Source: Prorocentrum cordatum | Lineage: Eukaryota > Sar > Dinophyceae > Prorocentrales > Prorocentraceae | Direction: 5' to 3' | NCBI GenBank assembly: GCA_963575745.1 | Contig: CAUYUJ010007224.1 | Coordinates: forward strand, 1,098,234-1,162,233 | DNA: 64,000 nt | Shown here: positions 49,790-61,190 of the stretch, in pieces | Layout: the number at the start of each line of letters is the position of its first letter | How positions within the stretch are numbered: the stretch's first letter is position 1 | Made by a program: the position numbers and the translations under genes | The notes under the pieces: model-generated | Told to the model about the DNA's origin: nothing | The model's input: only the letters and a program-made list of their open reading frames with translations | Databases searched by the model: none

Positions 49790-51375
49790 AGGAAGGAGGA
49801 CGAAGGAAGGAGGAACGGAGGAGGACGGAGGAGGAAGGGAGGAGAAGGAGGAGGAGGAGGACCAGGAGAACGGAAGGAGATAGGAAGAAAGGGGAAAAAG
49901 GAGGTCAGGATAGCGAGGACGACGACAACGACAACGTCGACCTCGCGCCGCGGGCGGGGCTCGCGCGGGCAGGGGGGGGGGGACGCCAGGACAGCCGGCC
50001 CTACACGCCCCGCAGTATTGGCAGCTCCAGTCCGAGCGCTCTTCGTACACAGGCCACCTCCATGAAGAGGGGCGGGAAGAATGGGGGGAGGGAGCGGGAG
50101 AGGGCGCGGAGGCAGGAGGGGGGGCACGTCGTGAACAACCAGACGTCGGATGTCAGGTGGTGGGGGGAGGCTGCGGAAGGAGGTCGAGGAGGAGGGGAAG
50201 GGCGACGACGAGGGTGGCAGCAGAGCGGCGGCGGCAGCAGCAGCAGCAGCAGCAGTAGAAGAGGGAGGAGCAGGACAGAGAGGATGAGAAGAAGGAGGAG
50301 GAGGAGGACGACGACGACGAAGAGGAGGAGGAAGCGCAGGAGGAGAAGGCGGAGGGATAGAAGGAGGAGGAGGAGGAAGAGGAGGAAGAGGTGGAGGAGG
50401 AAGGCGGAGAGAGGGCAGGGGACGACGAGGAAGAGCGGGAGGAAGAGCAAGAGGAAGAAGAGGACGAAGACGACGAGGCGCAGGGGGAGACGGGAAGGAC
50501 CAGGAGGAGCAGGAGGGAGAGGATATGGGGGAGGATGGGGAGAAGGAGGTTGAAGGAGGACCAGGACGAGGATGAAAAGAAGTTTGATAAGGACGAGGAG
50601 GAGTGGAAGAAGGAGGAGGAGGAGGAGGAGGAGGTTGAGGAAGAGGCCCTAACTGCGAGGAGGGCGAGGCCGAGGGCGAGGAGCGGGGCGTGGCCGAGCG
50701 CGCCAGGCCGGGTGCCGACCGCGAGCGTGCCTCAGCACGCGGGCTTCCCGGAGGCGCCTGGCGGAGCGCGACGGGGCGAGGGGGGGAGGGGGGGAGCTGG
50801 GGGGGGGGGGGACAGGGGCCACACGCGGAAAGGGAGAGGCGGGCGGGGGGGGGAGAGGAGGTGGAGGAGCAGAGGGGGACTGGAGGGGAGGGAGGGGGAG
50901 GGGGGGCTGGGGACAAGGGGAGAGGGTGGGGAGGAGGAGGGGGAGGGGAAGGAGGAGCAGGAGGGGGGGAGGGCGTGGAGTGGGGTGAGGGAGGGGAGGC
51001 GGGGCGAGAGCAAGAGGAGGAAGGCGAGGAGGTTGATAGGGAGGGGAGGCGAGTGGAAGGGAGAGAGCTGCAAACTAGACGCGCATCTGGTATCCTACCC
51101 GTCCCGCCCAGCCCAGTCAGTGCTTTCGCAGTTGTGCACCTGTGGTGAGAAAGAAGGGAAGAAGGAAGAGGACCAATATGAGGAGGAGGGGCATACGGAG
51201 AAGGGAGAGGGGGAGGCCAGGGAGGAGAGGATTGAGGAGGATTGAGGAGGAGGGGGCAGAAGAGGGAGCAGGAGAAGCAGGAGCAGCAGGAGGAGCAGGA
51301 GACGGGGGAAAAGGAGGAAAAGAAGAAAGATGAAGAGCGGAAGGAGGAACAGAAGAGGGGGAGCGGGACGACGAA
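49790..51375 (+). repeat. Long GA-rich purine tract
   Basis: About 1.6 kb of almost only G and A on the + strand (GGA, GAA, GGGGGA), broken at 49,920-50,170 and 50,650-50,780. Long Arg/Glu/Gly frames over it are compositional. Confidence 0.85.
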
Positions 51376-51476
51376 TTGAACCAGGGACGCAGGAGTGTCG
51401 AGCCATGGCCTTGTGCAGCGCCGAGCTGAGAGCGCCGCTTTGAACAGCCAGAGACGTCTCGATGTTGGGAACACTT

Positions 51477-51493
51477 ACGCACACACACACACA

Positions 51494-51537
<44 letters not shown>

Positions 51538-51557
51538 CACAGACAGACACACACTCA

Positions 51558-51604
<47 letters not shown>

Positions 51605-51885
51605 GCGCGCTTGTTTGGCGTCGCGGCCCTGCGCGCGGCAGCAGGGCGTAGAAAGACACACACACACACACGCATATACGCATATACGCACACGCACACA
51701 CACACACTTTTTGGCGTGTCGTCCACACTGCGGCGTAGGAAGGTTCGGAGAAGCGCGCGCACCGGACACACACACACACACACACACACTCACTCACGAA
51801 CGCACGCACGCACGCACACTCACACACACACACAAACACACAATCACACACAAACACACACACACACACACACACGCATTCGACG
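51477..51885 (+). repeat. CA/CACG microsatellite in modules
   Basis: CA repeats with CGCA and CTCA variants, broken by two 50-base spacers (51,603-51,655 and 51,708-51,765) that share TTTGGCGTG/GTTTGGCGTC and GCGTAG(A/G)AA. Confidence 0.9.
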
Positions 51886-52559
51886 GCGCCAGACGTTGTC
51901 GAGAGGAGCGGGCGCGTCAAGCCACCACGCGCAAGCTCCGCACAACCGCCGAAGAGGCCAACTTTTTTTGGAAAGGACCCGGAAAAAGGAGGCAGCAGGA
52001 GCTGCCTGAAAACAAGGACGTTGCGAAATTGACCACGCCAAACAAGCAGTGAAAGCGTCGTCAAATGGCCGAGCGCGCGTTCAGCCACGGCATGCACCGC
52101 GCAGGAGGCGGCGTGCCCAGGCGTCGGAGACAAATCGCGCCGGCCTGCTGCTCTTCAGCTTGGGCTTCCAGGGGCCCGTTTCGGGCCCCGGGGCGGTCCA
52201 AGAAGGGCGCGGGATGACTGATTCACATGGCGAGGTTCGACCTTGGAACACACAGCTCGAGGTCTGATACCCATGGTGAGGTCGAGAAGCCAGAGGGCCC
52301 CCGTCGCGCAGAAGTCGTGATGCCGCACGGCTCTCCATGGGCGTTGTGGGCACCCCGCGCGGGACGACGCAAAGTCAGAGAGCAGGCAGGCCCGGGGCCT
52401 GTCCCGGGCGAAGGGGCGAGGGTTTTGGGGCGTGCGTGGCGTGGACAATGAAAGGACACAAGGCCCCCTCAGGGATCCTGCAACGCGGCTGGGCGCCCCT
52501 CCTCTCCTCTCCTCACGCACTCATGAGCGAAAGAAAGACCTACATGTATATGAATCCAT

Positions 52560-52673
52560 GTTGGTTTCGAGAGTACGCGTTGCGCGAACGTTCGTATCAC
52601 GCGGCCGGTCTCGCGGACTGCGGGGCCGCGTTCATGTACGTGGTTTTGCGCGTACGTCTTTCATGGGCTCCCT
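52560..52673 (+). repeat. Dispersed repeat D, copy 1
   Basis: GTTGGTTTCGAGAGTAC, GCGCGAACGTTCGTATCACG, GTCTCGCGGACTG, CATGTACGTG and GCGCGTACGTC are shared with 59,290-59,402. Confidence 0.8.
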
Positions 52674-52769
52674 ATGAACTCCACCTCATCTGCGTTTCCG
52701 CTTGGCGGCAGCGTTCACTGGCACATGGGCGTCGCAGAAAAACGCGGTCGGCCGCGCGGACATCCTCAA

Positions 52770-52998
52770 GCAGTGGCGAAGCGTCTTGGCTCGCCGAAAG
52801 CCCTACCAAACAATGTTCTAAGAACCGTTCGTGGTTTCCACGATATGTTCTTAGAACATGTCTGGCGGAGCCTGTCTTGTTCTATCACATCGGGTTTATG
52901 TTCTAAGAACATTATTGGTGTTCTTCTAACGCTTGTGGGTTCTGAGAACATTTCGCGGTAGGACTATAGGAATGCCGGGACGGTCGGCCCCTGCTCAA
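52770..52998 (+). repeat. 220-bp palindromic element K, copy 2
   Basis: Ends GCAGTGGCGAAGCGTC and GCCGGGACGGTCGGCCCCTG. It contains ATATGTTCTTAGAACATGTC and TATGTTCTAAGAACATTATT. Confidence 0.88.
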
Positions 52999-54044
52999 CA
53001 TCCGCGCGCAAGCTTCCTGGGCAAGGTCGCGCCCGTGGCGTGACGCCCGTGGTGCCCGCGCGCTCGTGGGCAGAAGGTAGAACCAGTGCCTGCTGCGTGG
53101 GTGGGCGGGGAGCCCGACAGACCCACTTGGGCGACGCAGGCAGACGGGATCGACTGTGTCATCTCCGGGGCCGGCCTCCAGCTGAAAACACTGGAGGATG
53201 TCTTGGGCAAGTCTGGTGATCAACATACCGGCGCGAGGCAATGGCCCGCGTGCCGTCGGAACAATGCCCACTCTTGCCAGCACTCGGCTCGGTGGCCGCC
53301 TCATTCGTAAGATCGGTGGGAGGGGTACGGCGTCATAGGCGATGTGACTTTTCCATTGTTTCCTACCTTCTTTTCTTTTGCCATTCGTCCTCGCCGCCTC
53401 GTCTCTTCTCTTCCTGGCTTCCCACGCCCGTCCCCCCGTTCGTCCTTTTTTTTCCGAGTTCGTTTACTCATGGTTGCTATTTTGGAAGTCTCTTGATGCT
53501 GTTGTTGCTTTATCCCGTGTCGCACTCGAGGCCGCACTGATATGGCCTCGTGTGGTCGCGGGGCCACTTGGAATCACAGTCGGAGCCATCTTGAGCCATA
53601 TTTTTGTGGACCCGCCCTCCCGTCCCCACCCGTGCGTCAGCCGCCAACCGCTTCCGCGCCAGGTCCGCGGCGGCCAGGCCCGCCGCCAGTTCAAGGGCGG
53701 CGAGGCCAACAGGAAGCCCACGAAACGCCGAGAGCTTCACAGCTCGTGCTTGCGCGTGCCCTCCTGGCACCACCCCCACACGGGCCCCGCCCCGGCAGCG
53801 GCGTAGAACCAGCCCAGACCGACTTGAGGGCCTTTCGGAGCCCTGGGGGGTTTGGGCGGAAGCGCGACAGGAATTGCAGCAGGAATTGTGGCCAGAAGTG
53901 TCGCCTGCGCTCGAGCGGGAGCCCCAAACGGCAAATTGGAGCTTGCCCAGCACAACTCTGCGTGCAACTCCGCGTTTGGAGTGCGCGCGCGGCCCGCCCA
54001 GGGGGCAGCTCCGTTCCGCGGGCCCATACAGTCTCCTCGTCGCC
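52999..54044. other. No gene recognised; one repeat-G module
   Basis: 53,083-53,160 (CCTGCTGCGTGGGTGGGCGG, GGGAGCCCGACAGACCCAC, GACGGGATCGACTG) matches 54,928-55,005. Frames at 53,540-54,040 are GC-driven. Confidence 0.5.
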
Positions 54045-54250
54045 CTGGCACGCCCCCCCCCCCGCCCCCCCAGCGCGCCCCCTCTGCGCAGTCCCGCTGG
54101 CACACCCCCTGGCGCACCCCTCCAGCGCGCCCTCTTGGCAGGCCCCCCGGCGAGCCCTTGGCGCACCCCCTGGAGCCCCCGCCGCCGCAGTCCCCCGCCG
54201 CACTCCCCTGGCACGCATTCCCGACGCACCTCGCCAGCACATCCCCCCGA
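54045..54250 (+). repeat. 12-bp minisatellite related to the 10-kb array
   Basis: Degenerate units (C)TGGCGCACCCCC / TGGCACACCCCC with longer C-runs. Confidence 0.7.
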
Positions 54251-54639
54251 AAGCGCGAGGCCCAGGGTGCGGAAGGGGGGGGGAATTCGCAGCCTTGCGC
54301 GCGGTACTGCGCGCCCTGAGCGCGGGACAGTTGCTCCAGGCAAAGGCCCCGGGGGTGGAGTGCGCAGACGCCTGCGCATTAACCGCGGAAGACGGACCCA
54401 TGCAGTGGTCCCGACGGGCGTGGGTTGTAGTCCCCGGGGTGGGGTAGACTGCGTAAGCATAGGCTGCAATCTTTGCTTTGGGCAATATTGGGTGCGTTGC
54501 GGCGCTCAGGGGGCAACATTGAGCTACTTGGGGCTGCCTGGGGGCCGTTTGGGATAATTTGGGGCGCCAGCGAGGGCAAACATTCAGGGGTCGATATCCA
54601 TTTGCTCACGTGAATCTTGTGGAGATGAGACTGCCCTCG

Positions 54640-55215
54640 CGGCGGCGCCATGTCCAGCGTGGCGCGCCGCCCTGGCGGGCCAACGCGCAAGGTCGCTACA
54701 GACTACATTCAAGACGCTGAAATAAGGACAGCCTTGGGCTCAGGAGGGGCGTGGGTTTCTTGGTCATTTTCTGATATGTGGTATGGAGTTCGTTTGTGGC
54801 CTAGGCCCGCCGTCACCAGAAAAGCCCGTTCATTACTCATCATACGTTATTTGTAGGCATTACGCTGACTGTAGTGCATCTTGCACATGAGCCGCTTCTT
54901 TTCGTCGCGCACGTGGCGCAAGCACCCCCTGCTGCGTGGGCAGGCGGGGAGCCCGACAGATCCACCTGCGCAACGCAGAAAGACGGGATCGACTGCGCCG
55001 AAATTCCCGCGTAAGCTGCCCGCAGAAGACGCACGTCAGCGCCCTCGTTTCCAGTGTGGCGGGCCGCCCTGGCGAGTGTGGCGGGCCGCACTGGCGGCCC
55101 GCTGCAGCCAACGCGCAGGGTCGCTATGTCATCGCGCAGCAGGCTCGTTTCTCGCTGGTGGCCCAAGGAAGCCGCCGCGCAAGGTCGCGACGCCATCGCG
55201 CGCGAGAGATCTGTG
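54640..55215 (+). repeat. Repeat G modules, several copies
   Basis: GTGGCG(C/G)GCCGCCCTGGCG then CCAACGCGCA(A/G)GGTCGCTA occur at 54,657-54,700 and 55,052-55,132. CCTGCTGCGTGGGCAGGCGG at 54,928 matches 53,083. CGCGCAAGGTCGCGACGCCATCGCG at 55,174-55,198 is another variant. Confidence 0.65.
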
Positions 55216-55464
55216 TCGTGCCGTCGCTCGCTTCTGGAGGCGAGATGGGGGCGAAGACGAACGCCGTGCCAGAGCCTTGGACATTCTGCCAGCGCCGAAG
55301 CGAGAGCGGCCCTTGAACACGGCGCAAACAGTGGCGCACCCGCGGGGCCCGCGGGGGAAAGCGCGGGCCTCGGCCCGTCGGCTTTGACGTGCCCATGCGC
55401 CGCGGGTGCCGTCTGAGAGCATCTCCGTGGGGCGCGCGACCACTCAGCCACTCAGTCACTCAGC

Positions 55465-55632
55465 CTCCTCTTCCTCCTCCTCCTCCTCCTCCTCCTCCTC
55501 CTCCTCCTCCTCCTCCTCCTCCTCCTCCTCCTCCTCCTCCTCCTCCTCCTCCTCTCCTCCTCCTCCTCACCCTCCTCCTCCTCCTCCTCCTCCTCCTCCT
55601 CCTCCTCCTCCTCTTCCTCCTCCTCCTTGCAG
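55465..55632 (+). repeat. (CTC)n microsatellite ending in TCCTTGCAG
   Basis: CTC triplets ending in an acceptor-like CTTGCAG; the following 150 bases have an open frame of low-complexity Gly/Ser/Asn/Lys composition without recognised similarity. Confidence 0.92.
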
Positions 55633-55837
55633 TCTCTTGGCGCGCACTCCCTGCGGGGCATGGAAGGAGCCCAGGAGAGGGGGAGGCCGAAGGGGAGGAA
55701 GGGGGCCGAGGCGGGGGGGGGCAGCAGTGGCAACAGCAGCGACAAGAGCAGGAACAGAAACGAAAAGGAACCTGCGCGCCAGCAGGAGAAGCAGGAGGAC
55801 GGGGGGTAATAAGGACGGTGAGGAGTGGGTGGCCCGG

Positions 55838-55930
55838 GAGGAGGAGGAAGAGGAGGGGAGGAGGAGGAGGAGGAGGAGGAGGAGGAGGAGGAGGAGGAGG
55901 AGGAGAAGGAGTAGGATGAGGAGGAGGCCT
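55838..55930 (+). repeat. (GGA)n microsatellite
   Basis: GGA triplets; together with the CTC array 200 bases upstream it forms an inverted pair. Confidence 0.93.
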
Positions 55931-56834
55931 GCATAGTCGCCCCTCTCGCAGGCGACTCGCTGCTCCTGCGCCTCACCGCCGCTACTCCCTGGACCTTTTT
56001 TCCCATGGTGCGCTCCGACCAGAGGCCCCGCCGGAGAGAATCCAGCTGCGGCGACGAGGGATCGGAGGGCCCAGACAGTCGATCTCTTGACTTGCCCAAG
56101 GCGGGGCCCCATGGAAGCCCCGACGCTCTCCCCAGGGCCAGCCTTTCATCGGGGGTCGTTTTTGTTGACAGCCCCCGGGGGCCAGCGAGCTGCCAAAACC
56201 TCGCGTCGCGTTTTTTCGGGACGGGGGCACGTCTGGGCCCCTCGCCGAGGCGCAGCTGCTGGAAAGCATCCCGAGGCTGCGAGACCGCCGAGGGCCGATG
56301 CACAAACGCCCGACTGTGCTGAACCTCGGACCTCGATGCCTCGTGGCTTCTTCGCGGCGCAAGCCTGCCTGGGAGACGGGCAGCGGCATCGGTGTCTTTG
56401 GTCCCTCCTGAGGGCCGCAGTTTTAGACCTCAAGGGCGTAAGAAACGCCCCTACCCTGGATCACGAAGAGGGAAAGCCCTGCGTATCGCGCGTGTCGCGC
56501 GGCGTCCTGGCGGCTCTCTGGCCTTTGGGAGCGCCCAGGAGGTTCACAGACCACGCACTTGCAACCCAGGGACGGGGCGTTTTTGTCATCCCTCAAAGAC
56601 TGCCAATAACTTTCTCCCTTGAGCAGTCGCGGGCTCTCGCAGCTTTGACCTGGCAGTTGGTCGTTGGCTTTGCGGCTTGACCGATGGTCAACGTTGCGGT
56701 GCACCTCTCCGGTGGTCAGCTCTGGGCCATCCGTCCCCAGCGAGGCTTTGGACATGCGAACGCGTTCGGTGCTCGTCCGCCTCCCTCGTTTTCTCTCCCT
56801 CCTGCACCGGCTCCCTCTTTCGCCGTCTTTTCCT
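55931..56834. other. No gene recognised; repeat H fragment on the minus strand
   Basis: 56,226-56,300 read on the minus strand gives GCCTCGGGATGCTTTCCAGC and AGCTGCGCCTCGGCGAGGGG, the core of repeat H. Confidence 0.55.
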
Positions 56835-56937
56835 TCCTCCTCCTCCTCCTCCTCCTCTTTCCCCTCCTCCTCCTCCTCCTCCTCCTCCTCCTCCTCCTCC
56901 TCCTCCTCCTCCTCCTCCTCCTCCTCCTCCTCCTCCA
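56835..56937 (+). repeat. (CTC)n microsatellite
   Basis: Almost pure CTC triplets. Confidence 0.95.
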
Positions 56938-57228
56938 TGGCTTGTGCATCGCATAGTGGGACCCCCCTTCCCTCAGCGGGGGGAAGCCGGCAACTCTCAT
57001 CCTCACTGCATCGGCTCGTGGAGAGAAGCTTCTGCCCACCCACCCCTGCGCTGCAGCGCCCCGCCCTCCCCGCGGCCCTCCGCGCGCGCGCGGCGCCCCG
57101 CGCGGCGACGAGGCGGCCCCGCTGCACCACTGGCAGGGCGACCCCGCTGGGGGCCAGCTGCGGGCGCCGGGGCACGAAGGCAGCGGCGGGGGGTACGACA
57201 AGAAGATTCCAGGTTGCGCTGCAATCAA

Positions 57229-57443
57229 GCGGTGGCGTAGCGTCCTGGCGTGTCTATAGGCCCACCAAACAATGTTCTAAGAACCTTTCGTGCTTTCCAC
57301 GAAATGTTCTTAGAACATTTCTGGCTGGGACTTTTAATCACATCGGGTCTGTGTTCTAAGAGCATTGCTGTTGTTCTTAGAACATTTGTGGATTCTAAGA
57401 ACATTTCGTGGTAGGAATGCTGGGACGGTCGGTCCCTGCTCAA
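57229..57443 (+). repeat. 220-bp palindromic element K, copy 3
   Basis: Contains CAATGTTCTAAGAACCTTTC, CACGAAATGTTCTTAGAACA, TTCTTAGAACATTTGTGGAT and ends GCTGGGACGGTCGGTCCCTG. Confidence 0.88.
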
Positions 57444-57559
57444 TGCAATCGTATACGGGATTTTCTCTGTTCAGGTTTTGATTCTCAAGTTGTCAGTGGA
57501 GCTGCAGTGCCACACAGAGTTTCAGGCATTGAGTTTGCACCTGCACGTGGGGGCCAGAC

Positions 57560-57665
57560 CCCCTACTGCGTTCGCTTACTCTGCGCTCGCTCACTCTGCG
57601 CTCGCTCACTCTGCGTCTTGCTGCTTCGTCTGTTCCATGCTGCATTCGCTCACTCTGCCGTTGCA
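57560..57665 (+). repeat. CGCTCACTCTG short tandem repeat
   Basis: GCGCTCGCTCACTCT units of about 17 bp, three clean and one variant. Confidence 0.7.
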
Positions 57666-57856
57666 GTACGCTCTCGTTGTGGCCACTGTGGAAGACGCTC
57701 AGACGAGCGAGGCCAGGTGGGACTGTTGCCGACTGTTCACGCACGACGGTTTTCCAGAAAACAAGGCCGGCGCGCGCGCGATGTGCTAGCATCAGCTTGT
57801 AGACACTCATCTGGGAAGGGCCCAGACCCTTGTTGCGTCGTAGCAAGAATCACGAC

Positions 57857-57985
57857 GGGAGGTTTTTGGCCGTTTTCCTCGGTTCTCGGCGGATCTCCAG
57901 CTCCGGGATGCTCTCCAGCTGCTGCGCCTCGCCGAGGGCGTTCCCAGGAGGCCCGGATCGTTCCGAACGGCCGCCGGAGAGCCGA
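57857..57985 (+). repeat. Dispersed repeat H, copy 2
   Basis: Matches 7,046-7,165 over nearly the whole length, including GTTTTTGG, TCGGTTCTCGGCGG and GAACGGCCGC(C/T)GGA. Confidence 0.75.
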
Positions 57986-58349
57986 GGTGTGGTCCGGAAA
58001 GCCAGACATGCCCGCGTCGTGAAAAAAAACAAGAGAAAAAAAAAGAGGTTTCTGGCGGACCGTACTCTAGATTTCGTAATAAAAGGGAGGGGGTCTGGAC
58101 CCTCCAAGACAAGCCATTTCAGACCTCCCCCGTGGGAGAACCCTCCAAAACATCGTCCCCAGACCCCCCAGGCCCTCCAAGATAGCCTGGAAGAGACCCC
58201 CCCCCGAAATGAGACCCCCCTCCCTTCATTACGAAATCTGGAGTACTCGCGGTGAGAAGCCAGCCCCGGGGCGAGGGTTGGGGCTTCAGGGGGACCGCGT
58301 ACGGAAAATGTCGAGACGGCCCATGTCGGAGGGGGGGGTCGGATGCTCG

Positions 58350-59100
<751 letters not shown>

Positions 59101-59289
59101 ACCTTCTCCTCGTGCTCCCACATTCCCCTGCCCGGCTCCGCGGGGGGTGCCCGCGCAAGTTTCCTCCTGTGGCGGAGGCAGAAATGCAAAGGCTCTGGGG
59201 GGGGGAGGCAGCACACTGGCATCCAGGGAGGCTCCAAGCGCAGGCGAGAGGTCAGGAGCGCAAGAAGGACGAGCACGTTCACGAACTAC

Positions 59290-59402
59290 TTTGGTTTCGA
59301 GAACACAAATGACGCGAACGTTCGTATCACGAGGCTGGTCTCGCGGACTGGGGGGGCCGAATGCATGTACGTGATTGGGCGCGTACGTCCTTTGCGGGCT
59401 CC
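59290..59402 (+). repeat. Dispersed repeat D, copy 2
   Basis: Same order as copy 1: TTTGGTTTCGAGA, GACGCGAACGTTCGTATCAC, GGTCTCGCGGACTG, CATGTACGTGATT and GCGCGTACGTC. Confidence 0.8.
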
Positions 59403-59670
59403 CGACGAGATGGAGGCCCGCATCCTGGAAGGTCTACTGGCCCGTACAAGCGAGCGCGGAAGCGGCCAGCGCCTGCGAAGGCACCCAGGAAGGCCTGCCG
59501 GCCCGTGCTTAGTCAAGCGCGGAAGCGGCGCAGGCGCCTGCGAGAACGGCACGAAGAGCAACTTTTTGTCTCAGAGTCGGGGCGCCGGCGGTCCCACGGC
59601 GCGGGCCGAGAAAGGGGGGGGGGGCCGCGAGCGGCGAGCTGTGCACCGAGGGAGCGGGGGCAGAGGCTCA

Positions 59671-59838
59671 CCACCCACCAAACCACCCCAACCCAACCCG
59701 AAGGCTCATATTTTCCCTCGATTTCCAGTGGGGGGGGGGGGGGGGGCGGGGAACATCGAAAAAACACATTTGGAACCCTTACCCCCCCCCACCCGAAATT
59801 CGGGTCTTCGGGTTGGGTTGGGGTGGTCTGGTGGGTAG
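59671..59838. repeat. MITE-like inverted repeat, 33-bp arms, 102-bp centre
   Basis: The left arm (59,671-59,703, with CCACCCCAACCCAACCCGAA) and the right arm (59,806-59,838) are inverted copies at 31 of 33 positions. The centre contains a G-run and a C-run. Confidence 0.88.
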
Positions 59839-60245
59839 TCAGAGGCAGAGGGCGGCCGCAGAGAGCGGGGGCTGCGGCCGGGCGGAGCGCTCAGGGCGTG
59901 CGCTCCTGCACGCACGCGCGGCGGCCCCGGGAGGGACAGAAGGCGCGAAGAGCGCCCAGGCGTTCGACGTACTGCGGCTCCCCATCCGCGGGGCCCCCGC
60001 CAAGTCCCGACCCAGGGTGCTTTTCGATCGTCCTCGCCGAGAAAGACCGCACGCGTCCCAGCGATGCCGAGGGCACTGGAGACACCTGAAGCAGCATCCG
60101 CGAAGCTATCGTACAGTCCGTAGATCTGTTGACCAACTTGACAGGTCCCGACCCTTCCCCCCGGAGCCCAGTCTCATGTCCCGAGTCCTTCTTGGACGGC
60201 CCCGGGGGCCCGGCGAGGCCCCCGGCCGCCGAGAAGGGGCAGAAA

Positions 60246-60959
60246 GAGGAGCGTCGTGCCTCGCTTCGCGATGCGAGCCTGTCTGGGGCCCGCCTCCCCC
60301 CCTCCCCCCCTGGGGGGCGCCCCCCCCCTCCCCCCCCCCCTGGGGGCCGCCCGCCTGGGAGCCGCCCCCCCCCCCCCCCCCCGCCCTGCGCCGCGGCTCC
60401 CCCGACAGCGGCCAGCCGGCAGCGCTGCTCCCGACAGCTTGCTGTCGGGGTCGCTGGGCGGCCGGCGCGGGGCGCGCGCGGCTCCCGGCGGCGGGGGGGG
60501 GGAACGGGGCTGGGGATCGGTGGGTGGACAGCGCCGTGTGGAGCCTCTCGAGGACGGACGGCGTCGATCGATGATCACCCGAACACGTGGTATCAGGAGG
60601 AAAAGAAACAGACAGACACAATTTATCCTGGATTCCCCAGAAAATATGGGAAAATATGGGAAGTGGGTGGGAAGACAGAAACCCAGAAAATATGGGAAAA
60701 TATGGGGAGTAGTTTTATTTGTGTGTATTTATTTGTGTGTCCTGGGGCCCCTTCATTTTAGCCGAACGCGTGTTTAACCCCCGTCGGCCCGCAGCACATC
60801 GGCTGCGTCGTCGTGGAGGGCTTCGGTGGGCAGGCGCGCGCTCGCGCGAGCACAGGTTCGGAGGGCCATCGAGAAAATGCCGAAAGGGAATGGCTGGGGA
60901 GGGGGCGGAGGGAGTTCGCTGGAATCCGCTGATCACCACAGCGTGGCCGGAAGCTCACA
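60246..60959. other. No gene; G/C-run cluster and AAAATATGGG repeat
   Basis: 60,290-60,385 alternates C-runs and G-runs. 60,640-60,710 repeats AAAATATGGGAA three times. Nothing coding recognised. Confidence 0.5.
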
Positions 60960-61190
60960 ATGATGGCAGACAGGTGCGGTCCGGAATTCTGGCTCAGCGT
61001 GTCGCTCCGCCAGTTCTAGCCCACCACGCTGCGGCGCGACACGCTGTCCGTGTTCCAGGCCCCAGGCGTCGACGTCGCGAGCCTTTCCCGACCTCCTGCA
61101 CCGCACAGCGGAACAGCACGCCGTCTGCTCGCAAGGCACAGCGTGGTTCTGCAACCGCCGCCGCGACACGCTCAGTCAAAGTTCCCGACC
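60960..61190 (+). repeat. Dispersed repeat J, copy 2
   Basis: Counterpart of 28,385-28,690 inside MCM6 intron 6; see that entry for shared motifs. Confidence 0.6.

Noticed and set aside
51355-51440. tRNA-like sequence on the minus strand (GGTTCAATTC box)
   Set aside because: The presumed T stem does not pair and no acceptor stem could be formed.
48880-51474. Frames of 500-570 codons on both strands
   Set aside because: Arise from GTC and GGA triplets and a purine tract; pure low complexity in all frames.
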